Part shown: in pieces, positions 1 to 8,746 of the stretch
How positions within the stretch are numbered: the stretch's first letter is position 1
Layout: the number at the start of each line of letters is the position of its first letter
From: a filamentous cyanobacterium ESFC-1
Lineage (GTDB): Bacteria; Cyanobacteriota; Cyanobacteriia; Cyanobacteriales; Spirulinaceae
Length of the DNA: 51,815 nt
Assembly: GCA_000380225.1 (NCBI GenBank)
Contig: KB904821.1
Span: 5,226,891 to 5,278,705, forward strand
Direction of reading: 5' to 3'
Notes under the pieces: model-generated
What the model saw: only the letters and a program-made list of their open reading frames with translations
What the model was told of the DNA's origin: nothing
Databases searched by the model: none
Made by a program: the position numbers and the translations under genes

Positions 1-1
1 C

Positions 2-388
2 TGTACAGCAAGAGGCGTGATTGTAGATGAAATTATCGCCGAAATTGGGGGAGGGCTTAACTTCAAAAGAAAAAAATTCCTTAAGTTACTTACTGAAGTG
101 CAACGGGGGCTTGTTTCTCAAATCTATGTCGCCCATAAAGATAGGCTTTGTCGGTTTGCTTTTGAGTTAGTGGAATGGATATGCGAGACCAACGACACGA
201 CCTTGATTGTCGTCAATGATGCTGCTCTATCCCCCCAACAAGAAATAATAGAAGACCTGATGGCGATTGTACATTGCTTTAGCTGTAGGCTATATGGTAA
301 ACGCAATTACAAAAAAGACTTACAAAAAGACCTTTACAAAAACCTAGACACTAAACTAAAATCAAAAAGTACCGAAATTCAATGTTGA
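2..388 (+). CDS. tnpA: IS607-family serine recombinase TnpA, 5' end outside window
   Basis: C-terminal part of the small serine recombinase that moves IS607-type elements. The frame is open from base 2, so the gene starts before the window and the N-terminal part with the catalytic serine cannot be seen. A GTG at 17 is in frame but is probably internal. The visible part has the family signature GLNFKRKKFLKLL and AHKDRLCRF followed by FELVEW, and a Lys-rich tail. It ends one base before the ATG of tnpB at 390, the usual tnpA-tnpB arrangement. No frameshift is seen in the visible part. Confidence 0.85.
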   Translation, partial: CTARGVIVDEIIAEIGGGLNFKRKKFLKLLTEVQRGLVSQIYVAHKDRLCRFAFELVEWICETNDTTLIVVNDAALSPQQEIIEDLMAIVHCFSCRLYGKRNYKKDLQKDLYKNLDTKLKSKSTEIQC

Positions 389-389
389 T

Positions 390-1544
390 ATGTTTGCTCT
401 GAAGCGAGAACTGAAGCTCAACAACAAAGAGGCATCGCGCCTTGCGGGTTGCGCTGGCTATTCTCGTTTCGTGTACAACTACGGCTTGTCCATAATACAA
501 GACTCATGGGCGTTTGACGATGTTCAAGCTAGTGATGCAAAGCGGTTAGGGGCGATCAAAAAAGTCTTTACCAATGTGACCAAAAAGCGCCCTGAGTTTG
601 CGTGGTGCAACGAGTATCCTAGCCGCATTTACCAGAATGCGTTTCGGGATTTAAGCGCTGCTTTCAGCCGATGGAGAAACCCTAAACTGTCTGCCGCCAT
701 GCCCAAATTCAAGTACAAGCGCCACGAATGTTCATTCACGGTGGATAGCTCTAGTGGCAGCGTTTTAGTCGCTGCTGGCAAGTCGATAAAAGTACCAACA
801 TTAGGTACATTTCGGTTAAAAGAAGCGATACCGTACAACTGCATTTCTCAGACCTTTACGATCGCCCGTGAAGCTGGAAAGTGGTACATATCTTTTATGG
901 TGAAGGCTTGCCCGTTGCCTGCCATGAAACACACAGGGCAGGCGACAGGCATTGATTTAGGAGTGAAGACTTTTGCTACTCTCGCAAACGGTGAATCAAT
1001 TGATAGTCCAGCGTCGCTAAAAAAAGCGAAAACCAAGCTCAGACGCACCCAATGGAAACATCGGAATAAGATTCAAGGCAACCGTAAGCTAAAACAACGA
1101 GCGTCTCAAAATGCGCTCAAATACTACCAGCGATTGCGAAAGCAGCATAAACATATCGCCAACATCCGTGAGGATTTTCTTCAGAAGGTAACAACAGAGT
1201 TAGGGAAAACTTGGCAACGAATCGCAATAGAAGACCTTAATCTGTCGGGTATGATAGCTAACCACAAGCTGGCTGAGGCTATCAGTACGCTAGGGTTCTA
1301 TCGCTTTCGTGAGTTGCTTACCTATAAGCAGGCGTACCACGGCTTTGAATTGACGATCGTCGATCGCTGGTTTCCTAGCTCCAAAACCTGCTCAAACTGC
1401 GGCCACAAACAACCGATGCCTTTGAAGGAAAGAATTTACCATTGTGGCAGTTGCGGACATTCGATAGACCGCGACCATAACGCCGCAATTAATATTCTAA
1501 ATTGGCCAAACACGCCTACATTGCCGATGGCTATCGGTATTTGA
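390..1544 (+). CDS. tnpB: TnpB RNA-guided nuclease of an IS607-type element
   Basis: 384 aa, the usual length for TnpB, the ancestor-type relative of Cas12. The split RuvC triad is intact: D189 in GIDLGVKTF, E281 in AIEDLNL, and D360 in the SIDRDHNAAINIL stretch. A four-cysteine zinc finger (C334, C337, C352, C355) lies between the last two. In characterised TnpB proteins the 3' end of the gene and the DNA after it give the omega RNA, whose tail is the guide; that is inferred here. The gene is coupled to tnpA (1-base gap). It contains no HIP1 site, consistent with recent mobility. Confidence 0.93.
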   Translation: MFALKRELKLNNKEASRLAGCAGYSRFVYNYGLSIIQDSWAFDDVQASDAKRLGAIKKVFTNVTKKRPEFAWCNEYPSRIYQNAFRDLSAAFSRWRNPKLSAAMPKFKYKRHECSFTVDSSSGSVLVAAGKSIKVPTLGTFRLKEAIPYNCISQTFTIAREAGKWYISFMVKACPLPAMKHTGQATGIDLGVKTFATLANGESIDSPASLKKAKTKLRRTQWKHRNKIQGNRKLKQRASQNALKYYQRLRKQHKHIANIREDFLQKVTTELGKTWQRIAIEDLNLSGMIANHKLAEAISTLGFYRFRELLTYKQAYHGFELTIVDRWFPSSKTCSNCGHKQPMPLKERIYHCGSCGHSIDRDHNAAINILNWPNTPTLPMAIGI

Positions 1545-1645
1545 ATGACTGTGGACGGCAGTTGGGCCGACCCCTGCGGATGAAGCAGTAATTGAACAGC
1601 TAAACCTATTTGTCTAGGTTTGCGTAAGTTTCATGAAGCAGTTAT
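1545..1645 (+). mobile_element. Probable right end / omega RNA region of the IS607-type element
   Basis: Non-coding stretch after tnpB. It holds a perfect 7-bp hairpin, AAACCTA (1602-1608) and TAGGTTT (1615-1621), and two copies of ATGAAGCAGT (1580-1589 and 1633-1642). In this family such a stretch carries the element end and the omega RNA scaffold. The exact boundary cannot be set, because IS607 elements make no terminal inverted repeats. Confidence 0.45.
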
Positions 1646-1741
1646 AGACCTGACTCTAAATTAACCCTTTTGACTGACGACCCTGCACCCCGATCCTCTT
1701 TATCCTAGACAAGGTAAGCCCTTGAAAAAATACCCCCATTC

Positions 1742-2083
1742 ATGGATAGAAAGACGCTACAAGCGAAAGGAAAACAGATGGTTGAAGATGTGACCGACAC
1801 CCTCGAAGAAAAAGGCCAACAAGCCATCGATCGCGTTCAAAATTTAACTCAAGCCAAAGCCGAAGAACTCACCGAAGAAGCCGTTATTACTGCTGTCGAT
1901 CGGGCGGTGGATGCCATTCAAATTGCCAGCGATCGCATCCGCGAAAAACAACTCCCGACCCAAAACACCGCCCTCGAAGTCGATATTAGCGTTGGTGGGG
2001 TTCTCAACCTCAAAATCAAAGCGGATGTCCCAACTCACGACCAAGTGACCCCAGAAATGGAAGTTACACCCCAGAACGGTTAA
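1742..2083 (+). CDS. Small hypothetical protein, helix-rich
   Basis: 113 aa, not recognised. The first two thirds are strongly charged and predicted helical (Glu, Lys, Gln and Ala rich, for example DTLEEKGQQAIDRVQ), without a signal peptide or membrane segment. The last third (about residues 75-100) is a short beta-like stretch, VDISVGGVLNLKIKADV. Composition resembles small stress-type or coiled-coil proteins, but no family motif supports a function. It has a HIP1 site near 1929, so it looks resident, unlike the mobile element upstream and the two-gene unit downstream. Confidence 0.6.
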   Translation: MDRKTLQAKGKQMVEDVTDTLEEKGQQAIDRVQNLTQAKAEELTEEAVITAVDRAVDAIQIASDRIREKQLPTQNTALEVDISVGGVLNLKIKADVPTHDQVTPEMEVTPQNG

Positions 2084-2189
2084 TCTACTGTTGCAGCAGC
2101 CAAAAACTGCACCAGTGTATAATTTTCATCACACCTAAGTCAGCCAACACATAACAGGCGAAAACTCCGACTGCTGATAAAATAAGGCT

Positions 2190-2657
2190 ATGAATACAGC
2201 ACATCCAGATATTGTCGTAGTAAGCCCTGATGGGGATTATTTGATTATCGTTGAGGTCAAGATCAATAATAATCATGTTCATCTTCAAAGTGCTATTGAA
2301 CAACTCAAGCACCTTATGGTTTCTATCGGCTGCTCAGTTGGGTTGGTCGTAACTGGTAATCATATTTTCCTTCTCCGTGACTCTTTAGAAAAGTCCCGTG
2401 GTGAGTCAATTTCTGTGGTTGGTGAGGCCAGGCTACCAGACCACCTACTACCTAGTGCAGATGAGCAATGGAGAGGAAAACACGGTCTTGAGTTTGAGTC
2501 ACGAGTTCAAAAGTGGCTTGAGACAATAAAACAGACTCCCAGTCTAGAGAATTTGCCGGATGATTTAGCAGAACTTCTAAGTGAGCCAGTTATAAGCCTT
2601 ATACAGCTTGGTGAAATTCGAGCTGCCGGTCCGAGGTGGAGGAGAATTGCTAGTTGA
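2190..2657 (+). CDS. PD-(D/E)XK nuclease-like protein
   Basis: 155 aa. The N-terminus has the core of a PD-(D/E)XK fold: an acidic residue after Pro (P6-D7), then a beta-hairpin and E22-V-K24 in LIIVEVKI. This resembles the core of type I restriction R-subunit N-termini and related small proteins. The C-terminal half is helical with no clear motif. An in-frame TAA lies a few codons upstream, so the start is well bounded. The stop overlaps the TTG start of the next gene (TTGA), which implies translational coupling. The pair has no HIP1 site. A nuclease role is inferred from the fold motif only; the target is unknown. Confidence 0.65.
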   Translation: MNTAHPDIVVVSPDGDYLIIVEVKINNNHVHLQSAIEQLKHLMVSIGCSVGLVVTGNHIFLLRDSLEKSRGESISVVGEARLPDHLLPSADEQWRGKHGLEFESRVQKWLETIKQTPSLENLPDDLAELLSEPVISLIQLGEIRAAGPRWRRIAS

Positions 2658-3322
2658 AGCCCAGTGTAGTTTTAGTTGAAACAAACTGGGTTGTAGATGT
2701 TACGGCTCCAGCTCATTTGCAAAGTCCACAGGCTATTCAGTTGCTACAACAAGCTGATGCTGGTGAGTTTCAGCTCTTGGTTCCAGCAATATGTCTGGCG
2801 GAAGCACGCGAAACTGTACCTCGAAGGTTTAGGCCCCGTTCACGGTCAGAAGACTTCCGTAAGTTTGTTAGGTGGGCAAGAGATGAGGGTCGAATAAGGC
2901 TTGAAGATGCAGAGGCGGCATTTAGGGTGTTTGACCAATTTGATAAATTAGTCGCTAACGAACTGAAGAAAGTTCCCGAAAGATTGGATATGTTAACGAC
3001 ACATCCAGGTCTGAGCATTTTCCCACTTTCAGAGCCAATGCTAGATCGTCAAATTGCCGTTGGAGCAATGGAGCTTTCCTTAAAACCCTATGACCTGGCA
3101 GTTTTAGCTGCTGTATTGGTTAAGTCTGAAGAATTACTCCAAGAGGGGCATCCTTGGGTTGGCTTCTGTGAGCTGGATTCTGACCTCCAACCTTGGGACA
3201 AATCGGGTGGCCGTAAACCTATTCTCAGCGACCTCTACGATAACTCTCGCGTATGGGTGTATGGTGATTTTTTGCTAGAAGAAATTGATAGTCTTCCCGA
3301 AAGCTGGGACAATCAGACCTGA
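2654..3322 (+). CDS. PIN-domain-like protein, TTG start
   Basis: 222 aa. The start is TTG at 2654, chosen because GGTGGAGGAG lies just upstream and the codon overlaps the previous stop. The layout fits a PIN-type ribonuclease: a first acidic position in VVLVETN (E9, where Asp is usual), E50 in CLAEARE, D147 in LKPYDLAVLAAV, and D175/D177 near FCELDSDL. It is longer than a VapC toxin (about 130 aa), with an inserted helical region at about residues 58-115. Tight coupling to the PD-(D/E)XK-like gene suggests a shared role, perhaps toxin-antitoxin-like or defence. Activity is inferred, and the Asp to Glu change could weaken metal binding. Confidence 0.6.
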   Translation: MKPSVVLVETNWVVDVTAPAHLQSPQAIQLLQQADAGEFQLLVPAICLAEARETVPRRFRPRSRSEDFRKFVRWARDEGRIRLEDAEAAFRVFDQFDKLVANELKKVPERLDMLTTHPGLSIFPLSEPMLDRQIAVGAMELSLKPYDLAVLAAVLVKSEELLQEGHPWVGFCELDSDLQPWDKSGGRKPILSDLYDNSRVWVYGDFLLEEIDSLPESWDNQT

Positions 3323-3384
3323 CGTTTGCTACCTAAAAATGAAGTTATGCGGCGGCAAACATTTTTTAACATACCATCGATAAA

Positions 3385-3457
3385 TGGAGGATAGGGAACT
3401 CGAATCCCTGACCTCTGCGGTGCGATCGCAGCGCTCTACCAACTGAGCTAATCCCCC
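3385..3457 (-). tRNA. tRNA-Ala (CGC)
   Basis: A full cloverleaf folds on the minus strand, 73 nt without encoded CCA. The acceptor stem GGGGGAT pairs with ATCCTCC (one G-T pair), the D arm is GCTC...GAGC, the anticodon stem is CTGCG/CGCAG, and the T arm is AGGGA/TCCCT with loop TTCGAGT. The seven-base anticodon loop ATCGCAC puts CGC at positions 34-36, so it reads GCG (Ala). The HIP1 octamer GCGATCGC (3422-3429) lies across the anticodon stem and loop. Confidence 0.95.
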
Positions 3458-3469
3458 GTAGTGCGTTTT

Positions 3470-4201
3470 TTATTCTAACACTGATGCGGTAGATGGGGAG
3501 GGTTCCTCACCGGAAAAAACCGCTTGGACGCGATCGAGTTCGAGTTCTCCTAAGTCGTCAACCGTCCAGTTAGCCAGGCGTTGCATCATGTGGAAGGGGT
3601 AGGTATTCGCGACTCCAACGACTTGCATTCCGGCGTTTTTAGCGGCGGTAATTCCGGCTGGAGTGTCTTCGATGACGAGGCAGTTTTGCGGTTGGAGTTC
3701 GAGGGTGGGTTGCTTGCGGTTGAAGCGTTCCACTGCGAGGAGATAGCCGTAGGAATCGGTTTGGCTGGTGGTGATGTCGTCTCCTGCGACGATGACTTGG
3801 AAGTAATCGGCAATTTCGGCTTTTTCGAGAATCCAAGTCACTTCTGAACGTAAAATCCCTGTGACTAAGCCTGTGGCTAAACCAATGGTGTTGAGCTTTT
3901 TGAGAAAGGCTTTGATGGGGTAGAGGGGGAGGGTTTCGAGGGTTTCGAGATAGCTGCGATAGGCTTGGGCTTTGGTTTTGAGAAGCTGTTGCAGGAGGTC
4001 TTCGCTGACGATGCGACCGCGACGGGCTAGAATATCGCTGAGGCAAGCGCGATCGCTGCGACCCAGACAAAGTTCGGGGTAGTCTTCGGGAAACATTCTT
4101 AAGTTCTCGCCGATGAGAACATCTGCGATCAATTCTTCGTGGATGGCTTCATCGTTGATGATGATGCCATTAAAATCGAATAAAACGGCTTTTAAGGTCA
4201 T
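3470..4201 (-). CDS. HAD-superfamily hydrolase, beta-phosphoglucomutase-like
   Basis: 243 aa, typical length. The nucleophile motif is FDFNGIII: D9 is present, but the usual second Asp (general acid/base, two residues on) is Asn (N11). A helical cap follows. Motif II is probably the Thr of LVTGILRSE; later come the Lys/Arg region and the acidic motif LVIEDTPAGITAAKNAGM, typical of the PGM-like subfamily. With Asn at the acid/base position, normal phosphatase or mutase chemistry may be weak or absent. Neighbours give no substrate. It starts with ATG at 4201, and the tRNA lies just downstream on the same strand. Confidence 0.85.
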   Translation of the reverse strand: MTLKAVLFDFNGIIINDEAIHEELIADVLIGENLRMFPEDYPELCLGRSDRACLSDILARRGRIVSEDLLQQLLKTKAQAYRSYLETLETLPLYPIKAFLKKLNTIGLATGLVTGILRSEVTWILEKAEIADYFQVIVAGDDITTSQTDSYGYLLAVERFNRKQPTLELQPQNCLVIEDTPAGITAAKNAGMQVVGVANTYPFHMMQRLANWTVDDLGELELDRVQAVFSGEEPSPSTASVLE

Positions 4202-4341
4202 TTGAATAGTTATAAAGTTGCTTTTATATTATGGTAATTATCTCTAAATAAAGGGTATTCTGTCAATCTGGGTTCGACGCGATCGCCTTAGAGAAGGCTA
4301 AAATAGGAATAGGTTTATCTTGGCAATTTAGTCTTTTTTGA

Positions 4342-5322
4342 GTGATGAAAAAATTAGCTTTCGGTTTATCTCTATTGTTGGGTTTGGGGTTCGGAGAAAG
4401 TCTAGGAGAGATGGGCGCGATCGCGTCAGCCCAAACAGAAATCAGCGAAAATCATTCCGAGGCAATTAATTCTCCCGTTTCCGTTGTTTTAATAGAAGCC
4501 GGAGAAGGAGAAAAACAAGAACTGCGCTTGCGTCCTGAAGTGGGGGAAACTCAGACTTTAAATATGAGTATTCAAATGAATATCGAGACATTTTTCGGGG
4601 GAATGTCGATGCCTTCTATTCCAGATGTCACTACAACATTAACGATTGAATCGGTCGTGACAGATGTTAAAGAAAATGGCGATATTCAAGCAGAATTTAT
4701 CTACACGAATACAGCCGTTTTACCAAGCGAGACGGTTGAAATTCCTCCCGAAGTCATTGAGGAAATGAATGCGAAAATCGCCACTTTAATCGGGACAAAA
4801 GGAATAATCTTACTTGATAATCGCGGTCTTACCAAATCCCTAAATATAGAGGTATCTGAAGATATTGACCCCCTCGTTGAAAACACCGTCGATCAATTAT
4901 TGATAAATTCTTTTGAAAATATGTCTTCTCCCCTTCCAGAAGAAGCGGTGGGAGTGGGTGCAGTTTGGCAAATCGAGCAAGACGTAAATCTGAATGGACT
5001 AGAACTCGATCAAACGGCAGTTTATACATTAGAAAATCGCACCGAGGATACCGTAACTCTCTCAATGATCATCGAGCAAACTGCCGAAGAACAACAATTT
5101 ACCCCTTGGGGTCTTCCAGCAGAAATGGCAGTTGATTTAGTCTCTTTAGAAAGTACGGGAACGGGTGATTTTACGATGAATCTCACTCAGTTATTTCCCG
5201 TAGAAGCAGCGATGAATTTGGTGACGCGATCGCAAATGAATCTACCTAATCTTGAAGAAAATGCAACGACTTCGATGCGAACTAATACTGAAATGGATTT
5301 GATGATAATGTCAGGGAATTAG
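4342..5322 (+). CDS. Secreted hypothetical protein, DUF6263-like
   Basis: 326 aa. Residues 1-31 are a signal peptide (MMKK, then a Leu-rich core, then a likely cut after ASA). The mature part is beta-rich and acidic, with phrases such as LRLRPEVGETQTLNMSIQMN and a repeated plan of paired Thr/Val strands. This resembles DUF6263-type periplasmic proteins, a call made from overall pattern only. No catalytic residues are evident. It probably acts in the periplasm. A hairpin (5334-5360) directly follows the stop and may end the transcript. Confidence 0.6.
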   Translation: MMKKLAFGLSLLLGLGFGESLGEMGAIASAQTEISENHSEAINSPVSVVLIEAGEGEKQELRLRPEVGETQTLNMSIQMNIETFFGGMSMPSIPDVTTTLTIESVVTDVKENGDIQAEFIYTNTAVLPSETVEIPPEVIEEMNAKIATLIGTKGIILLDNRGLTKSLNIEVSEDIDPLVENTVDQLLINSFENMSSPLPEEAVGVGAVWQIEQDVNLNGLELDQTAVYTLENRTEDTVTLSMIIEQTAEEQQFTPWGLPAEMAVDLVSLESTGTGDFTMNLTQLFPVEAAMNLVTRSQMNLPNLEENATTSMRTNTEMDLMIMSGN

Positions 5323-5333
5323 AATGAATTTAA

Positions 5334-5360
5334 ACTCCGGTTTTTTCAATAAGCCGGAGT
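5334..5360 (+). terminator. Hairpin after the secreted protein gene
   Basis: ACTCCGG (5334-5340) and CCGGAGT (5354-5360) form a perfect 7-bp stem with a 13-base loop that contains a T run. It lies between the stop at 5322 and the likely Uma2 start at 5390, and belongs to the CCGG-centred hairpins seen elsewhere in the window. Confidence 0.45.
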
Positions 5361-5389
5361 CACAATATTTTTACTTAAAAAGTATTACC

Positions 5390-5992
5390 ATGATTGCCCT
5401 TTCCGAATTTGAATATTTGACCCCAGAAGCCTATCTAGAGTTTGAAAGTCAAAGCCCAATTAAGCATGAATATATAAACGGTCAAGCTTATGCAATGGCA
5501 GGGACAACAGATATCCATAATACCATTGCACTCAACTTGGCAACAATTTTGCGATCGCAATTACGCGGTACAGATTACCGAGTTTATTTTGCCGATCTCA
5601 AACTCCGAATAGAACAGCGTAACTGTTTTTATTATCCCGACTTGTTAATTACTTGCGATCGCCGCGATCGAGAAACAGCGACTTATAAGCGGTTTCCTAA
5701 ATTGATTATTGAAGTTTTGTCTGATAGTACAGAAGCACGCGATCGCGGCGACAAATTTAATGATTATCAAACCTTAGAAACTCTTGAAACTTATATATTA
5801 GTTAATACAAAAACGCCTAGAGTAGAAGTATTTGAGCGCCAACAAACCGGGGGCTGGCATTTCCGAACTTATACTTCAACTGAGGAAAGTTTTACTCTAA
5901 AAACTTTGAATTTGACAATTGCTTGGGCTGACCTTTATGAAGATATTAATTTAGAATTAGAAGTTAACAGGTTGCCAAATAGAGAAGACTAA
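5390..5992 (+). CDS. Uma2-family (DUF820) putative endonuclease
   Basis: 200 aa from the ATG at 5390. The frame is open back to 5324, but that stretch covers the hairpin, so 5390 is preferred. Family pattern: LTPEAYLEFESQSPIKHEYINGQAYAM at the start (seen at residues 8-35), a PDLLITCD acidic motif, LIIEVLSDST, then ARDRGDKFNDYQ. These match the PD-(D/E)XK-type core of the Uma2 family, which is greatly expanded in cyanobacteria and whose in vivo role is unknown. The gene is complete and converges on uvrC across a hairpin element. Confidence 0.88.
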   Translation: MIALSEFEYLTPEAYLEFESQSPIKHEYINGQAYAMAGTTDIHNTIALNLATILRSQLRGTDYRVYFADLKLRIEQRNCFYYPDLLITCDRRDRETATYKRFPKLIIEVLSDSTEARDRGDKFNDYQTLETLETYILVNTKTPRVEVFERQQTGGWHFRTYTSTEESFTLKTLNLTIAWADLYEDINLELEVNRLPNRED

Positions 5993-5993
5993 A

Positions 5994-6054
5994 AACCCCG
6001 GTTTCTAGATTTGAATACTAACTGTATTGGGTAAGCACATCAGAAATCGGGGTT
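5994..6054. terminator. Dispersed hairpin element between convergent genes
   Basis: AACCCCGGTTTCT (5994-6006) pairs with AGAAATCGGGGTT (6042-6054), a 13-bp stem with one G-T pair. It lies between the Uma2 stop (5992) and the uvrC stop (6069), so it could end both transcripts. A sister copy with matching stem and partly matching loop (TCGGGTAA against TTGGGTAA) is at 50598-50658. Confidence 0.6.
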
Positions 6055-6068
6055 CTGGAAGATAAAAT

Positions 6069-7976
6069 TCATTCTGACGATAAATCCGTATTAGGATGGA
6101 AATATTTGTAAATTCCTTGGGCTAAATGGGGGCCAATTCCTGCCACTTCTTGGAGTTGTTGAACAGAGGCTTCGCGGATGTAATCAATCGAACGAAAATG
6201 CGCGAGTAATTCTTTTTGACGTTCAAAACCTAAGCCGGGAATTTCATCTAAGCGCGATCGCCTTCCTTGTTTGAGGCGTTGTTGTCGATGGAAACTCACC
6301 GCAAAACGGTGGGCTTCATCCCGGACACGACGTAATAATTGAACTCCGGGTTGTTCGGAATCAGTTTCAACCGGGAAAGACTCACCGGGAAGGAATATTT
6401 CTTCGCGTTGTTTGGCTAAACTGACGATTTTTAAGTCTTCTAATAAGGGCGATTCGCTGTTATCTTGTAGGGCAGAAATAACCGAAGAAAGTTGACCTTT
6501 TCCCCCGTCGATCATCACCAAATCGGGAAAATCTGGATCGTCTTGTCGCGGCAGATTGGGGTTATCTTTATACTTGCGGAAACGCCGTTGAACGGTCTCA
6601 GCTAAACTGGCAAAATCATCAGAGTGACCGCTACGAACATGGGGATTTTTGATTTTATAATGGCGGTAATATTGTTTAGCTGGAACCCCGTCAATAAACA
6701 CCACTTGGGATGCAACGGCATTCGACCCTTGAATGTGGGAAATGTCGTAACCTTCGATGCGTTTGGGAACTTCTGGGAGGTCGAGAATATCGGCTAAATC
6801 CTGTAAAGCGGTGGTGTTTCGATCGGCAAAACGTTGGGTTCTTTCTAACTCATATTGAGCGTTTCTTTCCACCATTTCAATCAAATCGGCTTTGGTTTGA
6901 CGTTGGGGGGATAAAATATTGATTTTTCTTTGTTTACGCGACTGCAACCATGCTGCTAAAAGTTCGCTTTCAGGAAGGTCATGTTGAACGAGAATTTCTG
7001 TGGGAATTTCTACCGGATCGACGCGGTTATAATGTTCTTCTAATACTCGTTGTAAAATCGCCCCATTTTCAGCCGATTGTGCTTCGGCAAAAAAGCCTAA
7101 TCGTCCGACTAATTTGCCGGCCCGAACTTGGAATAATTGAATACAACAATGATTTTCATTTTTGGCGAGGGCGATCGCGTCCCTGGAAATGGTATCGTCA
7201 GGAAGGGAGACTTTTTGATCGGCGTGTAGCGATCGCAAACCTTTGATTTGATCGCGCAATCTGGCTGCTTGTTCAAAGTTGAGGTTTTCTGCTGCTTCCT
7301 GCATTTGTGCAGTCAAGGTTTCGATTAGTTCTTTAGTCCGTCCTTGGAAAACCATTGCCACTTTCTGGACAATTTGGCGATAATCTTCTGGGGTAATTAA
7401 CGACTGACAGACCCCCGGACAGCGACCAATATCATAGTTTAAACAAGGTCGGTCTTTGAATAGGGGTTTAGGACGCTGACGTAGGGGGAAAATGCGTTTA
7501 ACAATGTGCAGGGTACTGCGTAACAAACGTACATCGACATAAGGGCCATAATAACGATTCTTTTCTTTCGTCATACGGCGCTTGCGGGTTATGAAAATGC
7601 GGGGATAATCCTCCGACCAAGTAATACAAACGTAGGGATATTTTTTATCGTCTTTGAGAAGGACATTGTAGTAGGGTTGGTGTTGTTTAACCAGGTTTGC
7701 TTCTAAAGCTAAAGCCTCGGCTTCGGTGTCGGTGACAATAAACTCAATTTCGGTAATCTGACGCACCATCATGGCAATGCGATCGCTCAATTTCTGGGAA
7801 TTGCGAAAATAAGAACGCACTCGCGATCGCAATTTTTTCGACTTGCCAATATATAAAATATTATCGCGGTCATCCCGCATTAAATAGACCCCTGGTTCGC
7901 CCGGAATTTCGCGCAAACGAGCTTCTAAACCTTCGGGATTTCTGATTAAAGGAAGTAACGGTTGAGATACTGTCAC
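6069..7976 (-). CDS. uvrC: Excinuclease ABC subunit C
   Basis: 635 aa, close to the usual 600-630. It makes the two incisions in nucleotide excision repair after UvrAB loads damage. Domains in order: GIY-YIG nuclease ([19 protein letters not shown] at about 28-46), a Cys cluster ([14 protein letters not shown]), a UVR motif that binds UvrB ([16 protein letters not shown]), the RNase H-like endonuclease half ([18 protein letters not shown]), and C-terminal helix-hairpin-helix repeats ([20 protein letters not shown]). Transcribed alone; the convergent Uma2 gene is separated by a hairpin. No defects are seen. Confidence 0.97.
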   Translation of the reverse strand: MTVSQPLLPLIRNPEGLEARLREIPGEPGVYLMRDDRDNILYIGKSKKLRSRVRSYFRNSQKLSDRIAMMVRQITEIEFIVTDTEAEALALEANLVKQHQPYYNVLLKDDKKYPYVCITWSEDYPRIFITRKRRMTKEKNRYYGPYVDVRLLRSTLHIVKRIFPLRQRPKPLFKDRPCLNYDIGRCPGVCQSLITPEDYRQIVQKVAMVFQGRTKELIETLTAQMQEAAENLNFEQAARLRDQIKGLRSLHADQKVSLPDDTISRDAIALAKNENHCCIQLFQVRAGKLVGRLGFFAEAQSAENGAILQRVLEEHYNRVDPVEIPTEILVQHDLPESELLAAWLQSRKQRKINILSPQRQTKADLIEMVERNAQYELERTQRFADRNTTALQDLADILDLPEVPKRIEGYDISHIQGSNAVASQVVFIDGVPAKQYYRHYKIKNPHVRSGHSDDFASLAETVQRRFRKYKDNPNLPRQDDPDFPDLVMIDGGKGQLSSVISALQDNSESPLLEDLKIVSLAKQREEIFLPGESFPVETDSEQPGVQLLRRVRDEAHRFAVSFHRQQRLKQGRRSRLDEIPGLGFERQKELLAHFRSIDYIREASVQQLQEVAGIGPHLAQGIYKYFHPNTDLSSE

Positions 7977-8181
7977 AGGAGCAGATAATTGAATGATAAT
8001 CTAGCTTTAATTGTAGCGAAAAAAGCCGAACTTGAGGGGCGGTTAACTGGGTAAATCTTTAAGAAGGTACTCAGGGATGCCCTCAAACGGGTTCGCGGTC
8101 TTGACGATTTTAAAAGCTCAAGTTAGATTCTAAAGTAAAGCTTTCTTTTTTATACAAATTAAACGCTGAGGTTTAAGTCAA

Positions 8182-8559
8182 ATGGGATTTATTTCTAATT
8201 TAAAAGGAAATGCAGGTGTTGTTGGTGCCAAAGAGCTACAATCAGAATATCATCAACTTTTGGTTGATCGTGAAGTTATCGAGGTGGGCTTCAATGTATT
8301 TCGCGATACCTTTATTTTCACCAATAAGCGTTTGATTTTAGTAGACGTTCAAGGAATGACGGGGAAAAAGATTGAATATCTTTCTATTCCCTATCGAGAA
8401 ATTACAAAATTTAGTATAGAAACAGTCGGACATTTTGACTCGGATGCTGAGTTGAAAATTTGGATTGGTAGCGACCCGATGCCTTTAGAGAAAAAGTTTA
8501 ATCAACAGGTGAATATTTACGATTTACAAAAAGTTTTAGCGACTTATATTTTGGGTTAA
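8182..8559 (+). CDS. Bacterial PH-domain protein
   Basis: 125 aa. The pattern LVDREVIEVGFNVFRDTFIFTNKRLILVD, then SIPYREITKFSIET, then a final helix (IYDLQKVLATYILG) is that of the bacterial pleckstrin-homology family (bPH). There is no signal or membrane segment, so it is probably cytosolic or a peripheral membrane protein. The family's function is unknown. The gene stands alone, with 200 bp of non-coding DNA before it. Confidence 0.8.
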   Translation: MGFISNLKGNAGVVGAKELQSEYHQLLVDREVIEVGFNVFRDTFIFTNKRLILVDVQGMTGKKIEYLSIPYREITKFSIETVGHFDSDAELKIWIGSDPMPLEKKFNQQVNIYDLQKVLATYILG

Positions 8560-8638
8560 GTTCGAGCTTTCTGGTAATTAAAGATGGTGCGTTCCGCTTC
8601 GCGCTTCGTCACCCTAACTATTGCCCTGTTTTAGCTGT

Positions 8639-8660
8639 GTCACGGCAGTAGTGCCGTGAC
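8639..8660. repeat. Perfect hairpin in the PH-protein / hisIE gap
   Basis: GTCACGGCA (8639-8647), loop GTAG, TGCCGTGAC (8652-8660): nine paired bases. It lies between the convergent PH-domain and hisIE genes. A second short palindrome-like piece, GGTGCGTTCCG...TTCGTCACCC, lies just before it and resembles the GGTGCGTTA repeats at 22856 and 22980. Confidence 0.6.
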
Positions 8661-8746
8661 TGTAACATTTACTGGTAGAAGCAGAGCTTTGTGTTTGCGT
8701 CCCTTGGTAGAGAGCTTTTTCTCATCAAATGTAAGGCAGATTTTAG

